NCBI RefSeq assembly: GCF_900111555.1
Contig: NZ_FOHZ01000003.1
Location: 41,767 to 105,766, forward strand
DNA: 64,000 nucleotides
From: Marinobacter segnicrescens
Lineage (GTDB): Bacteria > Pseudomonadota > Gammaproteobacteria > Pseudomonadales > Oleiphilaceae
Direction: 5' to 3'
In this document: one piece after another, positions 1 to 8,523 of the stretch
How positions within the stretch are numbered: position 1 is the stretch's first letter
How the letters are laid out: the number at the start of each line of letters is the position of its first letter
Program-made: the position numbers and the translations under genes
The notes under the pieces: generated by a model
Told to the model about the DNA's origin: nothing
The model's database searches: none
What the model saw: the letters and a program-made list of their open reading frames with translations, nothing else

Positions 1-287
1 TCGACCCGTTCCGCTACTCGGCGGATCGCAAGCTGGACCGCGCCATGCTCAAGGACTACCAGGCGCTCGTTAACCGCATCCAGAAAGAGCTGAACGCGAA
101 CAACTACGACACCTTTTTACAACTGGCGGAGCTGCCCGCCGACGTGCGTGGCTACGGCCCGGTGCGGGAACAGGCCGCCAAGGCGATCCGGGACAAACAG
201 CAACAGCTCTACAAGGCTCTCGATACTGGCCGCCCCACCCTGATCCGCACCCAGCAGGCCGATGAGAAGGAGGCAGACCATGTTTGA
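1..287 (+). CDS. Indolepyruvate ferredoxin oxidoreductase-type protein, C-terminal fragment
   Basis: The reading frame is open from base 3, so this is the tail of a gene that starts left of the window; about 94 residues are visible. The segment beginning DPFRYSADRKLDRAMLKDY, followed by a helical, charged stretch, resembles the C-terminal end of the large fused IorA/IorB-type indolepyruvate oxidoreductases (about 1150-1190 aa in the family). Those enzymes oxidatively decarboxylate aryl-pyruvates made by transamination of aromatic amino acids. The stop codon lies inside the start of the next gene (8-base overlap), so the two are translationally coupled. The downstream aromatic aminotransferase makes the expected substrate, which supports the call. 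No catalytic domain is visible. Confidence 0.7.
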   Translation, partial: DPFRYSADRKLDRAMLKDYQALVNRIQKELNANNYDTFLQLAELPADVRGYGPVREQAAKAIRDKQQQLYKALDTGRPTLIRTQQADEKEADHV

Positions 288-1461
288 GACCCTCAAGCCC
301 CTGCCCCAGGACCCGATACTGCAACTGATGCAAACTTTCCGGGACGACCCGCGCCCGGACAAGGTGGACCTGGGCATCGGCGTCTACAAAGACGACGCCG
401 GTAACACCCCCATCATGGCCGCGGTCCACGAAGCCGAACGACGACTGCTGGCAGGCGAGACCACCAAGGGCTACGTCGGGCCAGCTGGCTCCGCCGGCTA
501 CAACGACGCCATGGCCAGCCTCATCCTGGGGACAGATAACGCCCTGATCCGGGATGGCCGCACGGCAGTGGTCCAGACCCCGGGCGGCTGCGGTGCCCTG
601 CGCATGGCGGCGGAATTCCTGCGCCTGTGCAACCCGGCGACTACCGTCTGGGTCAGCACCCCCACCTGGGCCAATCACCTGCCGCTGCTGGGTGGCGCCG
701 GCCTGACCATCCGCGAATATCCATACCTGAATCGGGACACGTTGCAGGTAGACTTCGCCGCCATGCTGGAAAGCCTGGAAGGCGCAAAGCCCGGAGACGT
801 GGTACTGCTCCACGGCTGTTGCCACAACCCCTCCGGCGCCGACCTGGACCTGGAGCAGTGGCAGGACGTCACCACCCTGATCCAGCGCAAGGGCCTGCTG
901 CCCTTCGTCGACATGGCCTACCAGGGTCTGGGCGATGGCCTGGAAAAAGATGCAGCTGGCCTCCGCCACCTGGCCAGCCAGGTACCGGAAATGCTGGCAG
1001 CGGCCTCCTGCTCCAAGAACTTCGGCCTTTACCGGGAGCGCACCGGCGCCCTGGTGCTGATCTCCGAAACCGCAAGCATCAACCAGGCAGCCACCAGCCA
1101 GCTGCTGAGTGTCATCCGCTCCCACTACTCCATGCCCCCGGCCCACGGCGCCGCGATCGTGGAAACCATACTGGGAGACAGCGACCTCACCCAGCAATGG
1201 CAGAGCGAACTGGGCGGCATGTGCGAGCGCATCCTCCACCTGCGCCAGGCCTTCGCCGAAGCCCTGGCCCCGGCGGGTGACTTCAGCTTCATCGCCCGGC
1301 AGCGCGGCATGTTTTCGTTCCTCGGGATAACCCCCGAACAGGTACGGGCACTCCGGGAAGACCACGGCATCTACATGCTGGACTCCAGCCGGGTGAACGT
1401 GGCGGGGCTGAATGACAAGGTGCTGCCGCAAGTGGCGGATGCGATCAGGAGTGTTCTTTAA
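280..1461 (+). CDS. tyrB: Aromatic amino acid aminotransferase (class I, TyrB/AspC family)
   Basis: A 393-residue PLP-dependent class I aminotransferase that interconverts aromatic amino acids (and probably aspartate) with their 2-oxo acids using 2-oxoglutarate. The sequence shows the family's LGIGVYKDDAG near residue 31, CHNPSG at about 181-186, the PLP-phenol-contacting Asp in FVDMAYQG (about D211) and the Schiff-base Lys in SCSKNFGLYRERTG (about K246). ATG 280 is chosen over an in-frame ATG at 262 because AGGAGG (268-273) sits 6 bases upstream and MFETLKPLPQDPI is the usual family N-terminus. It overlaps the upstream oxidoreductase gene by 8 bases, suggesting one aromatic catabolic operon. 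Whether it is the main TyrB or a catabolic paralogue cannot be told from sequence. Confidence 0.9.
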   Translation: MFETLKPLPQDPILQLMQTFRDDPRPDKVDLGIGVYKDDAGNTPIMAAVHEAERRLLAGETTKGYVGPAGSAGYNDAMASLILGTDNALIRDGRTAVVQTPGGCGALRMAAEFLRLCNPATTVWVSTPTWANHLPLLGGAGLTIREYPYLNRDTLQVDFAAMLESLEGAKPGDVVLLHGCCHNPSGADLDLEQWQDVTTLIQRKGLLPFVDMAYQGLGDGLEKDAAGLRHLASQVPEMLAAASCSKNFGLYRERTGALVLISETASINQAATSQLLSVIRSHYSMPPAHGAAIVETILGDSDLTQQWQSELGGMCERILHLRQAFAEALAPAGDFSFIARQRGMFSFLGITPEQVRALREDHGIYMLDSSRVNVAGLNDKVLPQVADAIRSVL

Positions 1462-1519
1462 AAGCGGGACACCAAACTCGAAAAAATAGTAGCGGCCAGC
1501 ACAGGGTTCGAGGCAGTGG

Positions 1520-1615
1520 GGCCGGGGTGATTTTCCGGGACCCTCAAAAAGAGGGACCTTTTTGAGGAGCCTACACGGACGTATTCACGGCGTGTCCCGG
1601 AAAATCACCCCGGCC
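1520..1615. repeat. Long nested inverted repeat between tyrB and the SNF transporter gene
   Basis: Two perfect 22-bp arms (1520-1541 and 1594-1615; core GATTTTCCGGGAC against GTCCCGGAAAATC) enclose a second perfect 10-bp hairpin, CCTCAAAAAG (1542-1551) with CTTTTTGAGG (1558-1567). A spacer containing CCTACACGGACGTATTCACG (1570-1589) follows. The layout looks like a mobile intergenic repeat (REP/MITE-like); I recall similar 'TAGGCTC...GTATTCACGGCG' sequences between genes of marine gammaproteobacteria, but cannot check this here. The inner hairpin ends in TTTTTGAGG, so it may also end tyrB transcription. Confidence 0.75.
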
Positions 1616-1700
1616 CTGCTGCCAGCACGGACCCAAAGGCGTGGTCTTAAAAAGCTACCGGCAAAAAACTTCCGACAAAAACAAGTAAGCGGAGAACCCA

Positions 1701-3083
1701 ATGACCCAAACCACCCAACCACACCAGCAGGCCAACAACCTCTGGTCCTCCCGAATGGCCTTCATCCTCGCCGCGGCAGGCTCCGCCGTCGGCCTGGGTA
1801 ACATCTGGAAGTTTCCCTACATTACCGGCGAAAACGGCGGCGGCGCCTTCGTACTCATCTACCTGGCGTGCATCTTCCTCATCGGCGTACCCGTCCTGAT
1901 CGCCGAAACCATGATCGGCCGCCGCGGCGGCCAGAGCCCCGTGGCCACCATGCGAACCCTCACCCAGACAGAAGGCACCGCCAGGGGCTGGCGGGCCATC
2001 GGCTGGAACGGCGTCATCGCCTCCTTCCTGGTGCTCTCCTTCTACGCCGTCATCGGCGGCTGGGCCCTGGTCTATATCGGCAAGGCCGCTGCCGGCCTGT
2101 TCACTGGCGCTGACGCCGAAGCTATCGGCGGCCAGTTCGGCACCCTGCTCTCCAACCCCTGGGAGCTCCTGCTGTGGCACTCCCTGTTCATGGCCATCGT
2201 GATCTTCATCGTCGGGCGCGGCATCCGCTACGGCCTGGAAAAAGCGGTCAACATGCTCATGCCGCTGCTGTTTGTACTACTGATCGTGATGGTCATCTAC
2301 GCCATGAACAGCGGCAGCTTCGGCCAGGCCGTCAGCTTCATGTTCTCACCGGACTTCAGCAAGCTCACCACCGCCGGCGTACTGACTGCCCTGGGCCACG
2401 CAGCCTTCACCCTCAGTATCGGCATCGGCGTGCTGATGGCCTATGGTTCCTACCTGCCAAAGGACATCAACATCACCCGTACTGCCATCACCATCGGCGT
2501 ACTGGACACCAGCGTTGCCCTGCTCGCCGGCCTGGCCATCTTCCCGCTGGTGTTCGCCAACGGCCTCGAGCCCGGCGCAGGTCCCGGTCTCATCTTCGTC
2601 ACCTTGCCGCTGGCCTTCGGTCAGATGAGCGGCGGCGCCATCTTCGGCACCATATTCTTCGCCCTGCTGCTGGTGGCCGCCATTACCTCCGCCATTTCCA
2701 TGCTGGAGCCGGTGGTGGAGTGGCTGGAAGAACACAAGGGCATCAGCCGCACCAAAAGCGCTCTTGGCGGGGGCCTGGCGATCTGGTTTATCGGAATCGG
2801 CACTGTGCTGTCGTTCAACGTCTGGGAAGGCGTCCACCCACTGGGCTTTATCCCGTTCTTTGAAGGCAAGACTGTCTTTGACCTGCTGGACTTCCTGGTA
2901 TCGAACCTGATGATGCCCCTGGGCGGGCTTGCCATTGCCCTGTTCGCAGGCTGGGCCATGAAGCGGGAAGGACTGGCAGAGGATATCGGCCTGCAGGGAG
3001 CAAGCTACAACGCCTTTATGCTCGTACTGCGTTATCTGACCCCGGCCGGCATTGCTGTCGTATTCCTGTACAACCTCATCTGA
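1701..3083 (+). CDS. Sodium-dependent amino acid transporter, SNF family (NSS)
   Basis: 460 residues, about 11-12 membrane segments. The N-terminus carries the NSS/LeuT signature: W-x-SRMAFILAAAGSAVGLGN (residues about 13-32) followed by IWKFPYITGENGGGAF, the unwound TM1 that binds sodium and substrate. The length fits bacterial NSS transporters of the 11-12 TM class. It probably imports amino acids with sodium. GGAG at 1691-1694 supports ATG 1701. It follows tyrB after a 239-base gap containing the nested inverted repeat, so it may be a separate unit; an aromatic amino acid substrate (as for TnaT-like members) is suggested only by the neighbour. Confidence 0.93.
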   Translation: MTQTTQPHQQANNLWSSRMAFILAAAGSAVGLGNIWKFPYITGENGGGAFVLIYLACIFLIGVPVLIAETMIGRRGGQSPVATMRTLTQTEGTARGWRAIGWNGVIASFLVLSFYAVIGGWALVYIGKAAAGLFTGADAEAIGGQFGTLLSNPWELLLWHSLFMAIVIFIVGRGIRYGLEKAVNMLMPLLFVLLIVMVIYAMNSGSFGQAVSFMFSPDFSKLTTAGVLTALGHAAFTLSIGIGVLMAYGSYLPKDINITRTAITIGVLDTSVALLAGLAIFPLVFANGLEPGAGPGLIFVTLPLAFGQMSGGAIFGTIFFALLLVAAITSAISMLEPVVEWLEEHKGISRTKSALGGGLAIWFIGIGTVLSFNVWEGVHPLGFIPFFEGKTVFDLLDFLVSNLMMPLGGLAIALFAGWAMKREGLAEDIGLQGASYNAFMLVLRYLTPAGIAVVFLYNLI

Positions 3084-3127
3084 CCCGCAGGATGAGTGAC
3101 GCTTGAGGCTGCTCCCGGTGGCCTTTT

Positions 3128-3170
3128 GCCGGCCCCGCCGATTCCAGGTTTGCGGCGGGGCCGGCCTTTT
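3128..3170 (+). terminator. Rho-independent terminator after the SNF transporter
   Basis: A 13-bp perfect stem, GCCGGCCCCGCCG (3128-3140) with CGGCGGGGCCGGC (3153-3165), is followed by CTTTT. It lies 45 bases after the transporter stop and before the convergent acyltransferase gene. Confidence 0.8.
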
Positions 3171-3239
3171 ACCTGCCCAGACCCAGATAGTCGCAACTTA
3201 AGACAGTTACGGACGTTGTCGGTTTGCCCACAAACCGCG

Positions 3240-4316
3240 TCACCGGGTTACCGCGCTGGCAGACCGGCGGGACTGCAGGGTTTTGACCCAGGGCACTTCA
3301 AACAACGGACTGAACAGGGGCTGTCGTGCCAGCGCCCATCCTACCAGTACGCTCAGAGCCACCACGACACCGCCCGACACCAGATAGAATCCGGTGTACC
3401 AGAGACCGGCTTCCGCTGAGGGCTGCAATCCCAGACGCGCAAGAACCGCCAGCAGGTAAAACTGGACGATGCGGTGCAGAACGTAGACCTGGAGGGAGTG
3501 CCGGCCAACAAAGGCCCAGCCACGCCCCCCGATACGCTGCCTGTGTGCCAGCCAGCCGGCCAGCATGGTTACCGAGGTTATCCCCCATACACTGAGCAGA
3601 AAGGTAACCGGACCGACTGCCGCCAGGGGCGAGTCGTAAACGCTCCAGCTAGCCAGCAGAAAACCGGCCAGCATGGGCGGCCAGAGACCCACCCTGCGCA
3701 TCAGTGTGCCTTCAATAAACTCCAGGGAGAACACCCCCATCACAATAAACGGAAACAGCAACATGACCCGCTCAGGAAACGGCAGGCTCCGCCAGTTTCC
3801 ATCGGCTGACAACAGCGCGTAGATCACCACGCTGAAGGCCAGTATCACCCCAAGCGGCACCCTCCGGAGGACCATTAACAAGGTGACGGCAATCAACAGC
3901 GCATAGATAAACCAGAGGGTTTGTGGCGGCTCGATGAAGATCCGCAGCAACGGGGCGAGACTGACGGTTTCTCCATTAATCAGTGCCTGCGGAACAGTCG
4001 TGGAGAAAAACACCAGTGCAGACCAGAGCACGAACAGGTAGACAAAATTCACGAACTTGAAGACAAATTTGTCACCTGATGGCTGGAGGAAGACGCCTCG
4101 GAGAAAAAGCCCTGCGAGGAAGAAGAACAGTGGCATCCGCAGAAAGATCAACGCCTCGTTGAAGGGCACCAACGGACCTGCCACATGCCAGAACACGACC
4201 AGGGTGATACTCACCCCCTTGGCGATATCGATCCAGTCAGCACGTTGGTGTCTGCGCGGCAACGCCGGCAACTCCGCTGGTGAATGCCGACACTGGTCGA
4301 CAGGACTTCCCTCCAT
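3240..4316 (-). CDS. Acyltransferase-3 family integral membrane protein (GumF/GumG-like O-acetyltransferase?)
   Basis: 358 residues, about ten membrane helices. The N-terminal RADWIDIAKGVSITLVVFWH holds the conserved Asp and the His of acyltransferase 3 proteins, which move acetyl or other acyl groups onto extracytoplasmic sugars. The xanthan decorating enzymes GumF and GumG belong to this family. A good Shine-Dalgarno (AAAGGAGG) precedes ATG 4316. It points away from the priming transferase gene across a 557-base AT-rich spacer and converges on the SNF transporter. Its place at the edge of the EPS locus suggests it O-acetylates that polymer; this is inference, and the donor and position are unknown. 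Confidence 0.85.
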   Translation of the reverse strand: MEGSPVDQCRHSPAELPALPRRHQRADWIDIAKGVSITLVVFWHVAGPLVPFNEALIFLRMPLFFFLAGLFLRGVFLQPSGDKFVFKFVNFVYLFVLWSALVFFSTTVPQALINGETVSLAPLLRIFIEPPQTLWFIYALLIAVTLLMVLRRVPLGVILAFSVVIYALLSADGNWRSLPFPERVMLLFPFIVMGVFSLEFIEGTLMRRVGLWPPMLAGFLLASWSVYDSPLAAVGPVTFLLSVWGITSVTMLAGWLAHRQRIGGRGWAFVGRHSLQVYVLHRIVQFYLLAVLARLGLQPSAEAGLWYTGFYLVSGGVVVALSVLVGWALARQPLFSPLFEVPWVKTLQSRRSASAVTR

Positions 4317-4873
4317 TGCCTTTTCCTCCTTTCCGCCGGTCGCTTCAGTGCATGCTCATCCTGAAGACATGCACCTCGAAGAAAACGGGGGCTTTGTATA
4401 TATAAACTACATATCAAATAAAAACCCAGTACTCGATTCCACAAACCCCTGAACCTGGAATCATCACGCCCGTTATGAATAATTATGCAATTTAACCCGC
4501 CCATAAAACCACTACATTAAAATACCATGAAATTTTTCTTTCCTGTTTATTTATGATTCCTGACTTTTTCATTAAAAACAGTTTGTTAAATAAACTTAAT
4601 TGCACCTTTATCGCAGCGATAGCCGACGCCAGAACACCGCGCAACGTTGAAATACATGCGTAATTCCAGCGCACCACATCTAATAGAACATATTTATACC
4701 TACATCATATACATGTCTTTTCTTCGATAAAGTCTTTTAGAATCCGCGGACCAAACCCGATCAGATTCCGGGGTGTCCCTATGGCGTGTTTAATATTCGT
4801 AGTTCACTGCCACGCCTGCGATGTGCACCACCCGGTCCTGACCGGTCACTCAGGGAATTTCACGGAGGGATTT
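4317..4873. promoter_or_regulatory. AT-rich intergenic control region between acyltransferase and priming transferase genes
   Basis: This 557-base divergent spacer is markedly AT-rich from about 4385 to 4740, unlike the rest of the window (for example TATATATAAACTACATATC near 4397). I found no convincing gene in it; short ORFs on either strand have no homology I recognise. It is the likely promoter region of both flanking genes and may bind an H-NS/MvaT-type silencer. No exact promoter can be assigned with confidence. Confidence 0.5.
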
Positions 4874-6328
4874 ATGGGAAGTCATCAGAAGGAGCAAAAG
4901 GCTGCGGTACTGCCTCCTGCGTCCGGAACCACTGCCTCGATACGCCTGCATCGCTCCAACATTCTCGCCTTCTTTCGTGCTTTCGACAGCCTGCTGGTGA
5001 TCTGCGTGCTGTGGGGCACACTGCAACCATGGGACACCCCCTGGAGCCATACCTACACCTGGCTGGGGGTACTTGCCATCATTGCCTTCGTGTTCTTCGC
5101 GGAGAGCAACGAGGTCTACCATCTCTGGCAGGGCTTTTCGACACCTGCCCTGGCACACCGGTTGACAATGGCCTGGGCCGGCACCGCGCTGGTACTCGGT
5201 GCGTTCGCTGTCGCCATGGAATTGCTCGCAAGCATCAATATCAGGGCGGTAGCGCTCTGGCTTACCCTGACCCCCATCACCATTATTTCCTGTCATTGGC
5301 TGCGCCGGTTCGTGCTGGCCCGATTCCGGCAGCAGTCGTCGCAGCGACGCATCGGGATCGTCGGGGCGACCTCACTCAGCCAGAGACTCACCGCAGCCAT
5401 CGGGAACCTGCCCTGGATGGGCTATCAGATCGCCGGCTACTACGATGACCGTGGAGTCACGGACGACGGGAGCCGCCGACTGGGCGATGACCAGGTCCGG
5501 GTTGAGGGCAACCTGGAACAACTCAAGCAGGCAGCCCGCAACGGCGAGATCGATATGGTGTTCATCACCCTGCCCATGGCGGCCGAACGCCGGGTCCGGG
5601 AACTGGTACAGGACCTTGCCGATACCACGGTCTCTGCCTATCTGATTCCCGACGTATTCAGCTTTGACCTCCTCCACTCCCGGCTCACCGGAATTCAGGG
5701 TATTCCGGCGGTGAGCATCTATGATTCGCCCCTGGCGGACCAGGCATGGACCAAGCGGGCTTTCGACCTGGCAGCCGGTTTGGCAATACTTGCTATCGTG
5801 GCAATCCCCATGATTGCCATCGCTATCGGTGTCAAAATGGATTCAAAGGGCCCGGTCTTCTTCAAGCAGTCCCGTTACGGAGTCCGCGGTGAAAAGATCA
5901 AGGTCTGGAAATTCCGATCGATGAAAGTCTGCGAAGATGGTGAGAACGTCCCCCAGGCCACCCGGGATGATCCACGGATCACGCCGTTCGGCGCCATGCT
6001 ACGCCGCACATCCCTGGATGAATTGCCGCAACTATTCAACGTACTTGGTGGCAGCATGTCACTCATCGGCCCAAGACCCCACGCCGTTGCCCACAACGAG
6101 TTCTACCGCAACCATATCCAGGGCTATATGTTGCGCCACAAGGTAAAGCCCGGTATCACGGGGCTGGCGCAGGTAAACGGTTTCCGGGGCGAAACGGAAA
6201 CCATGGACAAGATGGTGGGGCGGATTGCCTACGACCTGGAATACATCCGTAACTGGTCCCTGTGGCTGGATATCAAGATTCTCTGGTGGACCGCTTTCCG
6301 AGGATTTGTCGGACAGCAGGCCTACTGA
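4874..6328 (+). CDS. Undecaprenyl-phosphate glucose-1-phosphate transferase (EPS priming enzyme, GumD/WcaJ/EpsB family)
   Basis: 484-residue polyprenyl-phosphate hexose-1-phosphate transferase that starts the EPS repeat unit by putting Glc-1-P on undecaprenyl phosphate. Order of parts: four or five N-terminal membrane helices (about 30-160), a cytosolic Rossmann-like region (RRIGIVGATSLSQRL, about 157-280), one more hydrophobic helix, then the C-terminal bacterial sugar transferase domain. Its family motifs are KIKVWKFRSM, RRTSLDELPQLFNVL, GSMSLIGPRPHA and KPGITGLAQVNGFRGET. ATG 4874 is preferred to an in-frame ATG at 4781 because GGAGGG (4864-4869) precedes it. The full-length architecture matches GumD/WcaJ rather than the short PglC type. 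It is transcribed toward the convergent GT2/MurB pair. Confidence 0.93.
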   Translation: MGSHQKEQKAAVLPPASGTTASIRLHRSNILAFFRAFDSLLVICVLWGTLQPWDTPWSHTYTWLGVLAIIAFVFFAESNEVYHLWQGFSTPALAHRLTMAWAGTALVLGAFAVAMELLASINIRAVALWLTLTPITIISCHWLRRFVLARFRQQSSQRRIGIVGATSLSQRLTAAIGNLPWMGYQIAGYYDDRGVTDDGSRRLGDDQVRVEGNLEQLKQAARNGEIDMVFITLPMAAERRVRELVQDLADTTVSAYLIPDVFSFDLLHSRLTGIQGIPAVSIYDSPLADQAWTKRAFDLAAGLAILAIVAIPMIAIAIGVKMDSKGPVFFKQSRYGVRGEKIKVWKFRSMKVCEDGENVPQATRDDPRITPFGAMLRRTSLDELPQLFNVLGGSMSLIGPRPHAVAHNEFYRNHIQGYMLRHKVKPGITGLAQVNGFRGETETMDKMVGRIAYDLEYIRNWSLWLDIKILWWTAFRGFVGQQAY

Positions 6329-6461
6329 TCTTTCGATCCTCGCACCTGGCCCCGGTAGCGCTATGCAGCACCCGCTGCACAGCACTGTCGGGCTTTTGCA
6401 GAAACCGGAGTTTCAAGCGTCAATCCGTACCACCCAATTGATTGACCGGGTTACCCGAAAC

Positions 6462-7454
6462 TTACCTTCGGGCTTCGGACCACCTGGCTTTTTGAACCAG
6501 CCTCAGCAGTCTTCGCCAGACTTCTCCCGCCCCCAGAAGGATACCGGGCGTCAGTGTGGCTGCAGCAAGCAGCAGCCGCGCCGGCAGGTAACCACTCTCA
6601 TCCCTGGCTCGCCTGAAGCAAGTCCGGGCGGCCTCGAGGTTACCGTCCGCCGCGTAGCGACTGCCAATAATGCACATATCCTTCGCCAACTCTCGGCTGG
6701 GGGGACGGAACAATGCTCCCTGCTCGCCGAATTGTTCCAGTGGATCTGGCCGTCCTGCCAGCCGTTCACGGTGGCAATACAACGCAAAGTCAGACAGGTG
6801 GCGCTGAAGCATTAGCCGTGCCGGATCAGCCGCCACCGACCCGGGCACCTTGGCGTACTTCCGGTAAAGCACATCTTCAAGTACCAGAAAGCGGCAGTGG
6901 TGACTCATTCGGCACCACAGATCCCGGTCCTGGGCGCAGACAAAGAAGGGACGGTAGCCTCCGACTTCCTCGAATAAAGCCTTTCGGAACATGACTTCTC
7001 CGTGATGGAACGGGTTCCAGTCCAGGATGACCTCCCGGGCATCGCCATCAAAAGGCTGCTTTACAAGGTGCGGAGGACGCGTGCTCTGCAGGGTCACCAC
7101 CTCTGACCGGCACCCAACCACGCCCACATCCGGACGCTGATCCAGAATCTCGGCCTGTCGCTCCAGACGCTCCGGAAGCGACAGGTCTCCACTTCCATGA
7201 ATGGCGATATAGCTACCCCGGGCCTGGGCGATGGCGTTATTCAGCGCCCCGACAAGGCCACGGTTGGTGCCGGATATAACCCTTGTCTTCTCATTCTCAT
7301 GGGTACGCAGGCGCTCCAGGGTATTATCGGTGGAGCCGTCATCCACCAGCAGAATTTCACAGTCTCCCAGAGACTGTTGTTTAAGGCTGGCAACCGACTC
7401 ATCTACCAGACCCGCCCGATTGTAGAATACCGATACCACTGACACCCTGGTCAT
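6462..7454 (-). CDS. Family 2 glycosyltransferase in the EPS locus
   Basis: 330 residues. The N-terminal GT-A domain begins VSVVSVFYNRAGLVDESV and has EILLVDDGSTDNT (about 34-46), the nucleotide-sugar Asp motif, then GSGDLSLPERL and CAQDRDLWCRMSHH near residue 200 (an acceptor-side ED/QD-type motif). The C-terminal third is helical with a hydrophobic stretch (LLLAAATLTPGILLGA), perhaps for membrane contact. AAGGAGG precedes ATG 7454. It starts 10 bases after the MurB-like gene and forms a two-gene unit with it. It probably adds a side-chain sugar to the EPS unit; donor unknown. It could occupy the role GumI plays in xanthan but is not related to GumI. Confidence 0.85.
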   Translation of the reverse strand: MTRVSVVSVFYNRAGLVDESVASLKQQSLGDCEILLVDDGSTDNTLERLRTHENEKTRVISGTNRGLVGALNNAIAQARGSYIAIHGSGDLSLPERLERQAEILDQRPDVGVVGCRSEVVTLQSTRPPHLVKQPFDGDAREVILDWNPFHHGEVMFRKALFEEVGGYRPFFVCAQDRDLWCRMSHHCRFLVLEDVLYRKYAKVPGSVAADPARLMLQRHLSDFALYCHRERLAGRPDPLEQFGEQGALFRPPSRELAKDMCIIGSRYAADGNLEAARTCFRRARDESGYLPARLLLAAATLTPGILLGAGEVWRRLLRLVQKARWSEARR

Positions 7455-7464
7455 TACTGCCTCC

Positions 7465-8523
7465 TTACTGATTCAATCCGGGCACCGGTTTCGGGTCTGC
7501 CCCGTTAACTTCAGAAACACTTTCCGGTACGCAGAGCGCCTCGGCCTTGAGGTGTGCCGGGGTAATTTCGCCGATAGGTGACACGTAGCACACCTCAGCC
7601 GCCATATCGTAGCCGGTCCTTTCCCGCACGGTTCGCCGGGCCACGCCAATAAGCGTAAGGATGTCAGCCGCCCTTGCCTGGTCCTGGTTAACAATAAAAT
7701 TAGCATGCAAAGGAGATATCATGGCGCCCCCCAGTCGCATACCCTTGAGACCACAACGCTCGATCACAGCACCGGGTGGGCCATATTGAGCATACATCGC
7801 CGGGTTACTGACAAATACCGAACCGCAATTCGGAACCTTGCGAGGAAACTTTCGTCGGCGCTCACCAAGGATGGTCAGCATTTCCTTTCGGACCGATGAG
7901 GGTGACGGTCCGGCCACAAACCGGAAACGGGCCCCGACGATGATTTCCCCCAGTCCCTGGAAGATCGACCGTCGGTATTGAAAGCCACACTCTTCGCGGG
8001 TACGAACCCGCTTCTCACCAGTTTTCGTGACGGAGGTGACGTCGATCACCCGGTCACCAATGCCCTTGCGCTGACTTCCACCGTTCATGCAGATCAGCCC
8101 CCCCAGGGTACCGGGGATACCACAGGTATGCTCAGCTCCCGACAGCCCGGCCCGGGCGAGCTGTCGCGCAAAGGCAGGCACCCAGATGCCCGCTTCGCTC
8201 CAGACCCGCGCACCCTCCACCCGGAACCCACCAAGCCTGGCACCGATATGTATGGCAAGCACCTCCAGCCCTTCATCGGCAAACAGGAGGTTGGTGGAAG
8301 ACCCCAGCACGACATACGGCAGCCCTCGACTGGAGACATAGGCCATCACTCGCTGCACCTGGGAGATAGTGCCCGGAGCGACGACCAGCCTGGCCGGTCC
8401 ACCTACCCGCCACCGGCTCACCCGGGAAAGCGGAACGTCGCGATAGACGCCTCCGGGGACAAGTGCTTCGAGATCACGCTGCAGCTCGCCACTGCCTTCC
8501 CCTGCGACCGGTTCCGGTTTCAT
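7465..8523 (-). CDS. MurB-like UDP-N-acetylenolpyruvoylglucosamine reductase paralogue in the EPS locus
   Basis: 352 residues. MurB reduces UDP-GlcNAc-enolpyruvate to UDP-MurNAc with FAD and NADPH. The N-terminal FAD region has VSRWRVGGPARLVVAPG and VLGSSTNLLFADEG (family: GGGSNLL), then CGIPGTLGGLICMNGG, a QYRRSIF segment, the active-site Ser loop NCGSVFVSNP and a late Glu in AAEVCYVSPIGE. The size and insert pattern look like short type II MurB rather than the E. coli type. ATG 8523 is preferred because GGAAGGA lies 5 bases upstream; an in-frame GTG at 8547 has no site. It is the first gene of a pair with the GT2 gene, not in a peptidoglycan cluster, so a role in making a lactyl- or enolpyruvyl-substituted EPS sugar is possible. 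It may instead be the cell's only MurB. Confidence 0.85.
   Translation of the reverse strand: MKPEPVAGEGSGELQRDLEALVPGGVYRDVPLSRVSRWRVGGPARLVVAPGTISQVQRVMAYVSSRGLPYVVLGSSTNLLFADEGLEVLAIHIGARLGGFRVEGARVWSEAGIWVPAFARQLARAGLSGAEHTCGIPGTLGGLICMNGGSQRKGIGDRVIDVTSVTKTGEKRVRTREECGFQYRRSIFQGLGEIIVGARFRFVAGPSPSSVRKEMLTILGERRRKFPRKVPNCGSVFVSNPAMYAQYGPPGAVIERCGLKGMRLGGAMISPLHANFIVNQDQARAADILTLIGVARRTVRERTGYDMAAEVCYVSPIGEITPAHLKAEALCVPESVSEVNGADPKPVPGLNQ

Noticed and set aside
70..1431. 453-residue ORF on the minus strand across tyrB
   Set aside because: It is the mirror of the real plus-strand aminotransferase, which has all family motifs and a ribosome site.
4492..4677. 61-residue minus-strand ORF in the AT-rich EPS spacer
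   Set aside because: No ribosome site, no recognisable family and low-complexity AT-rich codons.
5243..5256. GGCGGTAGCG sequence like a JUMPstart/ops element
   Set aside because: It lies inside the priming transferase coding region, not in a leader, so chance is likely.
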